Both the position numbers and the translations under genes were made by a program. The notes under the pieces were generated by a model. That model made no database searches and was not told the DNA's origin. It was given only the letters and a program-made list of their open reading frames with translations. DNA of 64,000 bases from Novosphingobium sp. KA1 (lineage in GTDB: Bacteria; Pseudomonadota; Alphaproteobacteria; Sphingomonadales; Sphingomonadaceae), in NCBI RefSeq assembly GCF_017309955.1, contig NZ_CP021247.1, positions 3,063,001 through 3,127,000 of the forward strand, in the 5' to 3' direction. Shown piece after piece: positions 37,713 through 45,376 of this stretch (positions within the stretch are counted from its first letter, which is position 1; every line of letters starts with the position of its first letter).

Positions 37713-38009
37713 ATGCTGCAAATTATTGGCTGGCTCGGGTGCCTTTACTTGATTGTCAAGGCCCTGGAGATGGCCGCCAACCCGGCCTATCGTGACGATA
37801 GCGGAGTACTTAAAGGATACGCTGTCGCGGCATGCCTTTTGGCATGGATGGGAGCTATTGGTTTCGCTCTATGGCTGGCGGCGCAAGGTGCGAGCTTTCT
37901 TGGGCAATCTCCGGCTATGCCAAGCACGGATGAGTTGAGTGCATCAGTTACGCAGCAGTGCATCGAACTCGCAAAAACACCGGAAGCCGCAGCTGATTGC
38001 GTTAAATAA
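37713..38009 (+). CDS. small membrane protein, cargo gene in tail module
   Basis: 98 residues with two transmembrane helices (about 3-20 and 37-62) and a soluble tail. The ATG at 37713 has GGAG 7 nt upstream. It is transcribed against the surrounding tail genes, between the tape measure and the exported protein, so it probably has its own promoter and could be expressed in the lysogen. Possibly superinfection exclusion; unproven. Confidence 0.7.
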   Translation: MLQIIGWLGCLYLIVKALEMAANPAYRDDSGVLKGYAVAACLLAWMGAIGFALWLAAQGASFLGQSPAMPSTDELSASVTQQCIELAKTPEAAADCVK

Positions 38010-38084
38010 TCGGCGCGCTGGCATGCTGAGTTATTTTTGATGCTGGCGACCACGAATGGCCGCCTGGAAGAGCGTGATGTGTGA

Positions 38085-38948
38085 TCAGTCCGCAGGCTTT
38101 TCGGTTGCAGCCAGTGGGGATGGCTTAGCTTCAACAGGCTGAGGTACCTGAATGATGATAGGCGGCTTCGGCTCAGGCTCAATCGTCGATGGCCTGAACG
38201 GGGGCGCCGGGGTGCCTGCCTTGGCAATCTGGAAGGTGAACGGGTACTTCTGGCCGTTCCAGTCCACGATCATGGTGACCTGCGCCGGCAGCTTGGGCAA
38301 CTTCACCTTGTTGAAGACGATCTTCCCCGCGTAGCTTTCATGAGGGTTCACGGTGCTCATTTGGATGATCTGGTCGCCCAGGTCATCCAAAGTTTGGTCT
38401 AACTGCCGCTGGATCGATACGATTCCGTAGGCGGTTCCACCTGCAATTGCCGCTGCCTGTATCTGACCGGCTGTACTCGGGGCGCTATAAGTGTAGCGAT
38501 AGGCTCCGTGTGGTGTGTAAAGGGTGCTTCGATAGTGGTCGCGTTGTGACGCCGCCGCGGCGGCGGTAAGACCGCCAGCAAGCGCGAGACCAACGGTTGC
38601 CCAGGTCGCGCGATTCTTTGCTTTGCGCTCCAATTCGTCAACGGACAGCGCGGCGACGGTTACGCTTTCGGATGTGAGCGAGAAACTGCTGACATCCACA
38701 TTGGCGCTCTGGCTCGCGTCGTTATAGACCGCCACATTGAACGCTAGGCTACCGTGATCCATTGGCGCGGGCCTGACCTGCACTGAGCCGGATTCTGAGA
38801 AGATGTCGACGGTTGCGGAGCCGTGGTCATATCGGATGTGTTCGTCAGCCTGCTGGATCGGCTGAATAACAATCTTCGGTGCAGCAATTGCCTGCGTACT
38901 GATCGCCAATGCGACCAGCGGCGCAACGATGCGCGTGGCTCGGTTCAT
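38085..38948 (-). CDS. exported protein, cargo gene in tail module
   Basis: 287 residues with a clear signal peptide (MNRATRIVAPLVALAISTQA, predicted cleavage after AIA). A beta-rich domain is followed by a small hydrophobic Ala-rich segment (TWATVGLALAGGLTAAAAA near 118) and a Pro-rich tail. GGGGG lies 4 nt before the ATG. It separates the tail chaperone from the tape measure, where a structural gene is not expected, so I read it as a moron acting in the envelope of the lysogen. No family recognised. Confidence 0.75.
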   Translation of the reverse strand: MNRATRIVAPLVALAISTQAIAAPKIVIQPIQQADEHIRYDHGSATVDIFSESGSVQVRPAPMDHGSLAFNVAVYNDASQSANVDVSSFSLTSESVTVAALSVDELERKAKNRATWATVGLALAGGLTAAAAASQRDHYRSTLYTPHGAYRYTYSAPSTAGQIQAAAIAGGTAYGIVSIQRQLDQTLDDLGDQIIQMSTVNPHESYAGKIVFNKVKLPKLPAQVTMIVDWNGQKYPFTFQIAKAGTPAPPFRPSTIEPEPKPPIIIQVPQPVEAKPSPLAATEKPAD

Positions 38949-39037
38949 ATTACCCCCGTTTCGGATGATTCGCCCAAATCGACGGTTACGTGGAAACGCT
39001 TTATTCGCCGTGATCGAAATCACGCTGGACCACGATC

Positions 39038-39190
39038 CTATGCAGCCCGGTGGGCATCCACGAACCGCCGCAGCCTTTCGGGATCAGCAACTGCGCGGCC
39101 TTCTGCTCCCGGCGCCGCATGCGCCTCGTTATGAGCCTCCAGCGCCTCGAAGTATCCTGAGAGGGACAGTCGCTCCCAATTGAGGTGCAT
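39038..39190 (-). CDS. tail assembly chaperone, frameshifted T part
   Basis: Short frame of 50 residues from the ATG at 39190 (MHLNWERLSLSGYFEALEAH...). Its frame stays open, without a stop, from the A AAA AAA slippery site at 39271 and lies exactly -1 relative to the upstream G-like gene. It is therefore read mainly as the C-terminal part of a G-T fusion, about 78 residues added after the slip. The T domain recruits the tube protein to the tape measure in lambda-like phages. Independent start at 39190 is possible but unlikely to be the main product. Confidence 0.8.
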   Translation of the reverse strand: MHLNWERLSLSGYFEALEAHNEAHAAPGAEGRAVADPERLRRFVDAHRAA

Positions 39191-39207
39191 CCCGCCGCAG
39201 TTGGCGA

Positions 39208-39657
39208 TCAGTTGTCCTTTTCGGAGAGGTTGGGGGCCAGCGGCTCCTCCCCCGCGCCGCCCTCTTTTTTTAGGTCAATGCCGACGATCGCCGCATGGAG
39301 GATAGTCCAGGCGATGTGGAGGCCTTCGACCAGCGGGCGCGCCGGGAAGGTGTAGGTATCGACGAGGTTGCGGGCGCCGTTGGGGCCCACCTCGATCTCC
39401 ACCCCATCGACGAGGCCCGAATTGCCGCCAATCAGTCCGAGGCGGATCGTCTCGCGGATCTCGGTGACCATCGCGGTACCGCCGCCCATGTAGACAGGAT
39501 CATCGCCGACCGTGCCGAGCCCGGCGCCCATCGCATCGTACATGGCGAACACCGACTTGCCGCCACACTTGCGCTCCAGTTCGACCACATGGGGCAGGGC
39601 GAGCCAGAACGAATAGCGACCGTCGGCGAAGTCGAGTTCGACCCGTGTGTCCGGCAT
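39208..39657 (-). CDS. tail assembly chaperone, G-like
   Basis: 149 residues, positioned between the tail tube and T genes. MPDTRVELDFADGRYSFWLALPHVVELERK is the pattern of the GTA/TAC tail chaperone family (split, residues 1-30). It keeps the tape measure soluble during assembly. The A7 run at 39265-39271 permits a -1 shift near codon 128, producing the longer G-T protein from the same start. One-base overlap with the tail tube gene. Confidence 0.85.
   Translation of the reverse strand: MPDTRVELDFADGRYSFWLALPHVVELERKCGGKSVFAMYDAMGAGLGTVGDDPVYMGGGTAMVTEIRETIRLGLIGGNSGLVDGVEIEVGPNGARNLVDTYTFPARPLVEGLHIAWTILHAAIVGIDLKKEGGAGEEPLAPNLSEKDN
39265..39271 (-). promoter_or_regulatory. programmed -1 ribosomal frameshift site
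   Basis: On the minus strand the codons CTA AAA AAA GAG contain the heptamer A AAA AAA in the correct phase (X XXY YYZ). A -1 slip enters a frame open to the TAG at 39038-39040. Downstream GC-rich sequence could form a stimulating structure. Classic G/GT control of the two chaperones. Confidence 0.85.
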
Positions 39658-40109
39658 TACGGAGCGACGGTCCAGACGAGCAGGCCTTCGCCTTCAAGCG
39701 TGACCTCGGTCGTGCCGCTGTCGCCGTCCTGCGTATAGGCCTGGTTGCGGGTCGTCAGGATCGCGGTGCCCGCGTAGGACCCCATCAGCTCGCCCGCGTC
39801 GGTGCCATCGTCCTTGTAGAGCTCGACGTTGTAGATCTTCCGCACGCCGAAAGCGTCGGTCCATTCGGTTTCGAGGTCGACATTGTCGTTGCCGGAGCCG
39901 GTGATTTGCCACGAGGAGCCGGTGACACGCAGCTTGCGGGTGCCGGGGCGGTTCGGCTTTGCGCAGTCGCGGCGATAGCGCTCGCTGGTTTGGGCAGTCC
40001 GGTTGATGTTGACGCCTTCGATACCGCAGAGCAGCGTGAAGACAGCCGGCGGCCCGGCATCGGTCTGAATCTTGATGAGGGCGAAGTCGGCGCTATTCGG
40101 CTCGGACAC
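39657..40109 (-). CDS. major tail tube protein
   Basis: 150 residues. It begins with GTG at 40109; the sequence includes IKIQTDAGPPAVFTLLCGIEGV and IYNVELYKDDGTDAGELMGSYAG, typical of the phage tail tube beta-sandwich fold (split). Highly expressed in this class: several hundred copies per virion. Its ribosome-binding site GGAG (7 nt upstream) is held in a perfect 7-bp hairpin. Position before G/T chaperones agrees. Confidence 0.85.
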   Translation of the reverse strand: MSEPNSADFALIKIQTDAGPPAVFTLLCGIEGVNINRTAQTSERYRRDCAKPNRPGTRKLRVTGSSWQITGSGNDNVDLETEWTDAFGVRKIYNVELYKDDGTDAGELMGSYAGTAILTTRNQAYTQDGDSGTTEVTLEGEGLLVWTVAP

Positions 40110-40116
40110 GGCAAAT

Positions 40117-40137
40117 CTCCAGCGTGGTTTGCTGGAG
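40117..40137 (-). promoter_or_regulatory. hairpin sequestering the tail tube ribosome-binding site
   Basis: On the minus strand CTCCAGC (40137-40131) pairs with GCTGGAG (40123-40117) over a seven-base loop. The GGAG of the second arm is the Shine-Dalgarno of the GTG start at 40109. Folding would hide the site, so translation could be controlled or coupled to upstream ribosomes. Confidence 0.6.
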
Positions 40138-40148
40138 CATGGCGCGGA

Positions 40149-40394
40149 TCAGTCTTCGGCCTTACCGCCCTCTATGGCGTGGAACCGGGCGCGGGCACGG
40201 TCTGCGTTCCAGTCCGACAGTTCCGGCGTGGCTGCTTCGACGATCAACGCCTTGAGCGCGTGGGCCGCTTCCTCGTCGCCGTCTCGTGACAGACGATCGG
40301 CCGCCTCAATGATGTCGTCAGGGTCGACAGCCTCGCTGCGGATCATCTGAGTGAGGAAGGCGCGCAGCATGCGCTCGGCAAGTGGCTGGTCCAT
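40149..40394 (-). CDS. small acidic phage protein near tail tube
   Basis: 81 residues, helical and acidic, no family recognised. It lies between the tail terminator and tail tube genes. An ATG at 40394 gives MDQPLAERMLRAFLTQ. Probably a tail-module accessory. Confidence 0.65.
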   Translation of the reverse strand: MDQPLAERMLRAFLTQMIRSEAVDPDDIIEAADRLSRDGDEEAAHALKALIVEAATPELSDWNADRARARFHAIEGGKAED

Positions 40395-40407
40395 TCCGGC
40401 CAGCGTA

Positions 40408-40854
40408 TCAGCCTTGGAAGGCGCGCGCCACCACAGATGCGATGCCGTGCCATGCGTCTGCCTCCGCGCCGTCGCGCATCAGCCGAGACGAGCGGACAAC
40501 AAAGCGATAGCGCCGCCCCTCCACGGTGAAGGCGTGATTATGGATCGCCTCCACCACTGCGCTGTTCAGGCGGCCAGCGTGATCCTTGGCCGTCTCTTCC
40601 ATGGCCCCGGCCGGATCGTCATCGACATACCGCGGCTTTGCGAAGCTGTGCAGCAGGAAGCTGACCTCGGCGCGGGCAGTGCAGCCGCGCCCGCCCGGGA
40701 TGGACTGGGTTCCGTCAATGCGGATGAAGGGCCAGTCTGGCGCCTCGGTGACGGGATCGATCGAGGATTTCGCCACGATGTCCAGTAGCGCGGCATTCGC
40801 CTTGAGGCTGATGACGGCGGCGCGCTCAGTCGGTCGCAGCAGGTCGCTTGGCAC
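40408..40854 (-). CDS. tail terminator/completion protein (DUF3168-like)
   Basis: 148 residues in the slot of the tail terminator. N-terminal helix (TERAAVISLKANAALLDIVA), PDWPFIRIDG strand, a central GRGCTARAEVSFLLHSFA strand, and a C-terminal AWHGIASVVARAF match the DUF3168 layout. The terminator caps the tail tube after elongation and joins to the head. Overlaps the small gene upstream by 29 nt. Confidence 0.75.
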   Translation of the reverse strand: MPSDLLRPTERAAVISLKANAALLDIVAKSSIDPVTEAPDWPFIRIDGTQSIPGGRGCTARAEVSFLLHSFAKPRYVDDDPAGAMEETAKDHAGRLNSAVVEAIHNHAFTVEGRRYRFVVRSSRLMRDGAEADAWHGIASVVARAFQG

Positions 40855-41005
40855 GCAGTTTCGCCTCCTTCTTCAGTGCGCCGGCCTTCTTGGCGGCGGT
40901 GGCAACGGCATCTGTCACCTCGATCTCGACGTTGGGCGGATAGCGGGCCTCGCGGTTGTCCCCCAGCGGGTATCGGAACTCGCGGGCGAAGGTCACCGTC
41001 TGCAT
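40826..41005 (-). CDS. small phage protein between HK97-gp10-like and tail terminator
   Basis: 59 residues (MQTVTFAREFRYPLGDNREA..., ending in a Lys/Ala/Arg-rich tail). The ATG at 41005 has AGGAG 7 nt upstream and overlaps the stop of the HK97-gp10-like gene (TAATG). It is too short for many gene finders. Function unknown, but the tight packing and strong ribosome-binding site support it. Confidence 0.75.
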   Translation of the reverse strand: MQTVTFAREFRYPLGDNREARYPPNVEIEVTDAVATAAKKAGALKKEAKLRAKRPAATD

Positions 41006-41445
41006 TACGAATCTCCTGATTTGCTCTCGCGCACAACCTTGTCGACAGCACGGCGCACGAGCTGTTCGGCCACTTTCCTTTTAGCGTCGCGAGCCGGTGC
41101 CATGTACGGGCGGGCGGCCATTTTCGATGTGCCGAACTCCAGCGCGCCCGCGTAGGGGGCGTTGCTGCTGACCTCGACGACAAGCGGGGCTGTTTGGTTT
41201 GTCTCGATATTCCCAGCCAAGGTCCCGGTGTCGTTGTTAGGTGGCTGGCCTGGCGCGGAGACGACATGCTTCTTGCCGCTGACAGCACCGGCCGTGATGC
41301 TGATCTGCGCCTCGACCTGGATCATTTCGCCTGCAGCGAACAAGGCCTTGCCGACCTCGCGGACCATCTTCTCGCCGGACAGCTTCTTGAGGCGGTTCGC
41401 ATGAGCCTTGGCCCCTATGAGCCTAGACTTAGGCACGGCGACCAC
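41005..41445 (-). CDS. HK97 gp10-like tail-completion/connector protein
   Basis: 146 residues. The central segment SSNAPYAGALEFGTSKMAARPYM is the signature of the HK97 gp10 family (split), which sits at the head-tail interface. Starts at GTG 41445, or at a second GTG 9 nt later (41436). Overlaps the gene upstream by 17 nt. The internal QPPNNDTGTL region is also conserved in the family. Confidence 0.85.
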   Translation of the reverse strand: MVAVPKSRLIGAKAHANRLKKLSGEKMVREVGKALFAAGEMIQVEAQISITAGAVSGKKHVVSAPGQPPNNDTGTLAGNIETNQTAPLVVEVSSNAPYAGALEFGTSKMAARPYMAPARDAKRKVAEQLVRRAVDKVVRESKSGDS

Positions 41446-41806
41446 GCCCGACCCATCCGGCGGCGGCAGTGTCGCGCTCGATCAGCTCGACAGACCAGAC
41501 GCCTGCATGCGGGCCGTCGGTGATCTGGATGCGCGCCTGGGTGTCCAAGGTGCCTTCCAGCGTGTCGGCCAGGACGATGAAGGCGATATCGGTGTCCACG
41601 TAGCCCTCGGCCTCGCGCATGCGCTGGGTGGCCGTGTCGATCTGCGCTTCGCACGGGCGATAGGCGACACCGCCGGGCGTGACGATCGAGCCGCCGTCAT
41701 CGTAGACCGGGGCGATCTGCTCGATCACGCGGGCAGGCCAGTACGGCCCACCAAAGATCGACGAGAAGCCAAGGCCGATCTCGGCGAAAGCCGCAGGCAG
41801 GTCCAT
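41429..41806 (-). CDS. head-tail connector/stopper-like protein
   Basis: 125 residues, beta-rich, between the DUF4054-like adaptor and the gp10-like gene. That order matches the stopper of siphovirus connectors. No diagnostic motif. One-base overlap with the upstream gene. Confidence 0.7.
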   Translation of the reverse strand: MDLPAAFAEIGLGFSSIFGGPYWPARVIEQIAPVYDDGGSIVTPGGVAYRPCEAQIDTATQRMREAEGYVDTDIAFIVLADTLEGTLDTQARIQITDGPHAGVWSVELIERDTAAAGWVGRGRRA

Positions 41807-42201
41807 CAGCAGGGCGTCCCAGTGAAGCCCACGAGGCGCGGGCCGCTGAACAGGCGGCGCTGGATCTCGGCGAACTGCTGACCCCAGACGGTGGACTGAT
41901 ACCCGCCCTTCGCGCGCTGGGCGACGACGCTATCCGAAAGGGTTGCGCTGAAGGTTCCACTCTTGAAGCTGGTCGCGCCGGTCGCCGCGAGCGTGCCGAC
42001 GCCTGCGGCCAAGCCCACGCCGTTCAAGGCGAGCAGGTGCGCGGTGAGCAGCTCGGTCGCGCTCTGCTGCTGCTCGCCATAGTTCTCACCGACGCGGCCC
42101 TCGGCTTCAGCAGCCCAGATGGCATACGATTCCTCGGTGAGGGTCGAGAATGCGGTGTACTTGGCCTTGAAGGTGGCAAGGGGAAGGCGGGTGTAGGGCA
42201 T
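41806..42201 (-). CDS. DUF4054-like head-tail adaptor
   Basis: 131 residues. An acidic helical N-terminal half (TFKAKYTAFSTLTEESYAIWAAEAEGRV, split) and SATELLTAHLLALNG, followed by SSFKSGTFSATLSDS-like and WGQQFAEIQRRLF segments. This is the pattern of DUF4054 phage adaptors, which bind beneath the portal. First gene after the internal hairpin terminator. Confidence 0.8.
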   Translation of the reverse strand: MPYTRLPLATFKAKYTAFSTLTEESYAIWAAEAEGRVGENYGEQQQSATELLTAHLLALNGVGLAAGVGTLAATGATSFKSGTFSATLSDSVVAQRAKGGYQSTVWGQQFAEIQRRLFSGPRLVGFTGTPC

Positions 42202-42213
42202 ATCGTCCTCACG

Positions 42214-42245
42214 AAAAGGGCCGCCGCGACGATGCGAGGCGGCCC
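42214..42245 (-). terminator. hairpin terminator/attenuator inside the structural operon
   Basis: GGGCCGCC (42218-42225) and GGCGGCCC (42238-42245) form an 8-bp GC stem. On the minus strand it is followed by TTTTCG. It lies between the head and the connector genes, so it probably lowers downstream expression after the abundant capsid transcripts. Confidence 0.6.
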
Positions 42246-42268
42246 CTGTGTGTCGCTGACGCGGCGAT

Positions 42269-42697
42269 TTACTTGGTGGGCTTCGTCAGGGTTTCGACCT
42301 GCTTGGTGAGGTCGGCCTTGTCCTTCGCGAGGCCATCACGCTCGGACGTCAGGGTTTCGACCTGCTTGGTGAGGTCGGCCTTGTCCTTCGCGAGGCCATC
42401 ACGCTCGGACGTCAGGGTTTCGACCTGCTTGGTGAGGTCGGCCTTGTCCTTCGCGAGGCCATCACGCTCGGACGTCAGGGTTTCGACCTGCTTGGTGAGG
42501 TCGGCTACCCACGACTTCAGATCGTCGATTTCCGAAGTGTCGCCGCTTTCGGCGTCGGGCTTCTTGCCCAGGTCCGGCAGTTCACCGACGATCGATTTGG
42601 GATCGAGGTCGACGCTCTGGCCCGGGTCGAGGAAGACAACGCCGTCCTTGGTGCGGATGCCGCGCGCGCCAGGCGCATGGTTGGTGTAGGTCTTCAT
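42269..42697 (-). CDS. coiled-coil head protein with 21-residue perfect repeats
   Basis: 142 residues. An N-terminal domain of about 55 residues (MKTYTNHAPGARGIRTKDGV...) has a beta-rich, Pro-rich character seen in small phage head proteins. The C-terminal half is a coiled coil of three exact 21-residue units plus a partial fourth (unit LTKQVETLTSERDGLAKDKAD). Twenty-one is three heptads, so the repeats extend one continuous coil. It follows the major capsid gene by 3 nt; it may be a head fibre or a decoration/tether protein. Confidence 0.7.
   Translation of the reverse strand: MKTYTNHAPGARGIRTKDGVVFLDPGQSVDLDPKSIVGELPDLGKKPDAESGDTSEIDDLKSWVADLTKQVETLTSERDGLAKDKADLTKQVETLTSERDGLAKDKADLTKQVETLTSERDGLAKDKADLTKQVETLTKPTK
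42291..42505. repeat. 63-bp direct tandem repeats
   Basis: Units start at 42291, 42354, 42417 and 42480, each 63 bp and identical at the DNA level in the parts compared by eye. Three full units plus a partial one. Identical synonymous codons mean recent expansion by slippage or recombination; the period keeps the reading frame. Confidence 0.9.
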
Positions 42698-42700
42698 CGA

Positions 42701-43711
42701 TCAGACTCCGTCAACGAAGGTGATGGCCTTCGGGATGCGGTTCTCGTAGCCGCCGATGGCCATGAGGCCGGGGACTTCCCACGAGAAGGGCCCCTTCTGG
42801 TAGGGCTGGCTGTTGAACAGCTGGTGGCCACCGCCGGGCAGGTGGAAGCGGTGGACTTCCGGCGTATTGGCGTAGGCCGCGATGCGCTTGGTACCGCCGG
42901 CGCCCGCCGTTTCGAGGTGCCGCGTCTTCTTGATGGTCAGAGGGCCACGGTCGGTGCTTTCCCGCAGGTACTGCAGCGCGCTCATGGTCGTGCCGGCCAG
43001 GCGCTTCTTGCGCAGGATGTTGAACGTGGTCGAGGGCAGGGCGATGGTGTCGGCCTGATAGGTCTCGCCCGTGTTCTGCTCGACCGAGCTGATGGCGTCT
43101 TCGATGATCGCGAGATCGTCGTCGGCGTCGGAGGCGGCAGTGATGGCCGCGGCGCCGGTGACGGTGGTCGCCAGAGGGTTGTTCACAAAGCCGGTCGCGA
43201 ACTTCACCCCGTCACCGCGAAGGGCGGTCTTGTGGATGAAGCGCTCGGCCGACTTGCTGGCAGCGTCTGCCTTGTCGGCAAGGATGTTAATGCCCAGCTG
43301 CTGGCCGCGCTCGAGATCGAGCCGGTTCCACTTGTAGCCGATGGCGGCCATCCAGTTCTCCTGCAGGAACTGGGTACGGCTTGCGTCGGCATAGGGCATG
43401 TCGTCCGCAGCCACGTCGAACCATTCCGGCTTACCGGCGATGTCGCCCGAGTAGTAAAGCGAGCCCGCCGACCAGATCGTACCCTGGGTATCGACCGGCA
43501 TGAACTCGGCATAGTCGGCTGCCGGGTACTTGATCATGTACACGCCCTGCTCGACGCGGAGCAGTTGCGGGACCAAGAAGGCATTGACCTGCTGAGCGTC
43601 GTTCAGGTCGATGCCGCGGATGGCATCGATGAAGGCCGCGACCGAGGTGTCCTGAGCAGCAAGGTGAGCGACCGCAGAAGCGACGCTGTCGAAGAAGATG
43701 GGCTTGGTCAT
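42701..43711 (-). CDS. major capsid protein (DUF2184 family)
   Basis: 336 residues, in the position of the capsid gene after decoration protein and protease/scaffold genes. The sequence style (FLVPQLLRVEQGVYMIKYP, QGTIWSAGSLYYSGDIAGKPEWFDVAADDMP, split) matches DUF2184 major capsid proteins with the HK97 fold. Hundreds of copies form the head shell. No N-terminal scaffold extension is evident; the protease candidate lies upstream. Confidence 0.85.
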   Translation of the reverse strand: MTKPIFFDSVASAVAHLAAQDTSVAAFIDAIRGIDLNDAQQVNAFLVPQLLRVEQGVYMIKYPAADYAEFMPVDTQGTIWSAGSLYYSGDIAGKPEWFDVAADDMPYADASRTQFLQENWMAAIGYKWNRLDLERGQQLGINILADKADAASKSAERFIHKTALRGDGVKFATGFVNNPLATTVTGAAAITAASDADDDLAIIEDAISSVEQNTGETYQADTIALPSTTFNILRKKRLAGTTMSALQYLRESTDRGPLTIKKTRHLETAGAGGTKRIAAYANTPEVHRFHLPGGGHQLFNSQPYQKGPFSWEVPGLMAIGGYENRIPKAITFVDGV

Positions 43712-43722
43712 GGGGTCCCCCG

Positions 43723-44172
43723 TTAGCGACGCACGACGCGGACATTGCCCGCGGCGGTGATGGTGTCGTCGAACTTCCAGCCAGTGGCGGCCGTGTTGCT
43801 CGTGGCGACATTGGTGATGGCGCCGGCGGCGGTCACGTAGACCTGGTCGTCCTTGGCGGCGGCGGTGGTCGAGGCGACCCAGATCTTCCCACGCTCCTTG
43901 ACCGGGAAGACATCGCCGGGAGCGTAGGTGTCGGCTGCGCGGCTCGAAGTCACCACGTTGCCCTTGTGGGCGATGGCGACGCCAATCACGTTGGCCGATG
44001 GGGTCAGGCTTGCGCCACGGTCGGCGGTACCCTTGAAGACGAACCGGCCGAAGGGGCAGGCGGTCGAACCTTCAAGAATGCGCGAGACGATGTTGGACAG
44101 CTCACCATCGGCTTCCATACCCGGATAGCCGTAGGGAATGTCCTCGTTGAAGGTGCTCTGAAGTGCGGACAT
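43723..44172 (-). CDS. head decoration/structural cement protein
   Basis: 149 residues, beta-rich with a Thr/Ala-rich C-terminal half. The N-terminal YGYPGMEADGEL and FVFKGTADRGASLTP fit the structural cement protein family found between head protease and capsid genes in siphoviruses. Likely trimers stabilise the shell. Confidence 0.75.
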   Translation of the reverse strand: MSALQSTFNEDIPYGYPGMEADGELSNIVSRILEGSTACPFGRFVFKGTADRGASLTPSANVIGVAIAHKGNVVTSSRAADTYAPGDVFPVKERGKIWVASTTAAAKDDQVYVTAAGAITNVATSNTAATGWKFDDTITAAGNVRVVRR

Positions 44173-44184
44173 GGGCGTCGCTCC

Positions 44185-45330
44185 TTAGGCGGCCTGACCG
44201 CGATAGGCGGTCTGCTTGTCGGCGAGCCAGGCGGCCCGTGCAGTCTGGGTGGCGGCAGCGTTGTCGCTGATCACCTTCGGTGCGCCGAGGGGCTGCACGC
44301 CGTTGCCCTGCGGCTTGGCGTCCTTGGTCAGCACGGCAAAGGAGGCGGCGATCTGGTCGGCGGTCCAATCCTTGGCCGCGTCGCCCATCTGCTTGGCGAC
44401 GGTGGCCTTCATGATGGCGGCCTCGTCCATCTCGTCGGTGACGGTGATTCCGAGGGTCTTGGCCTTGTCGGCAACGATGATCAGCGCCTTGCCCGCGTCG
44501 CGCAGCTGGGCCGGGGTCGGCTTGGCGTCCTTCACCTGCTGCTCAAGCGTGGTGATCTTCGCGTCCTTGGTCTGGCTTTCGGCGGTGAGGGTGGCGACCT
44601 GGGTTTCGAGGCCTGCGACCTTGTTATTGGCGGCGTCACGGGCAGTCATGAGGGTGGTGATGGTCGTCGCGGCGATGTCCGCGTTCGACACGTCGACGGA
44701 AAGCCCGTCGATGAGAACGATCTTCGGCACAGGGCTCTCCTGAGTGAGTGAATCGAGAAGGTTGGAGGGAAGGGCGTCGCAGACGGCGAACCCGTCCTTG
44801 ATGGCGCACTCGGAACCTGCGCGGCCGCGATCGACGAGCGCTACATGGTTGCCGGTGATGGATTTCTGCCGGGCCTGACACTTGGTGCCATCGGCGGCGG
44901 TGAAGTCGCCGAATTCGAGGTCGCTCCTGTAGCCGTTGCTCAGCTCGCGCTTGCCGGCTTCCACCTTGGCGATGGCCTCGGCATCGGTCAGCAGCAGGTC
45001 GAAGGCGAGGTAATCGCCGTCGCGCATCGCGCCCATGATCGTGCCGCGCGCGTGGTCGCGCCAGTTGGCCGTGGTGACGGGATCGGCGGGATGGTCGTCG
45101 GTGACCGGCTTGCCGATGAAGCTGCGGACGGACTTCTCGTCAAAGACGGTGCCGTCGTCGCGGAGCACATTGACCAGCGCCGTATCGCGCAGGCCGTGCT
45201 TGTTGTCGGGATCTACCTCGGAGCCGCCGTACTGATAGACGCCGGTGCGGGCCGCGCGTGCGCGAACGGCCATGGCGCCGCCTTCGATGCGGCGGGGGGC
45301 GTCAAGGGTGAGGCTGTCCCGAAATTGCAT
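44185..45330 (-). CDS. DUF2213 head maturation protease/scaffold
   Basis: 381 residues from the ATG at 45330; a start three codons upstream is possible. The N-terminal 190 residues carry the DUF2213 domain (GVYQYGGSEV, FIGKPVTDDHPADPV, and GNHVALVDRGRAG with His and Ser/Thr-like residues). The C-terminal half is a coiled coil (TKDAKITTLEQQVKDAK) and Ala-rich, typical of a fused scaffold. Such proteins cut the scaffold during head maturation. Starts after the HNH gene. Confidence 0.85.
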   Translation of the reverse strand: MQFRDSLTLDAPRRIEGGAMAVRARAARTGVYQYGGSEVDPDNKHGLRDTALVNVLRDDGTVFDEKSVRSFIGKPVTDDHPADPVTTANWRDHARGTIMGAMRDGDYLAFDLLLTDAEAIAKVEAGKRELSNGYRSDLEFGDFTAADGTKCQARQKSITGNHVALVDRGRAGSECAIKDGFAVCDALPSNLLDSLTQESPVPKIVLIDGLSVDVSNADIAATTITTLMTARDAANNKVAGLETQVATLTAESQTKDAKITTLEQQVKDAKPTPAQLRDAGKALIIVADKAKTLGITVTDEMDEAAIMKATVAKQMGDAAKDWTADQIAASFAVLTKDAKPQGNGVQPLGAPKVISDNAAATQTARAAWLADKQTAYRGQAA

Positions 45331-45376
45331 GCCCCGCACGGTATTCGCGCGCGAGGCATGGTTTTACCGCCGTTGG

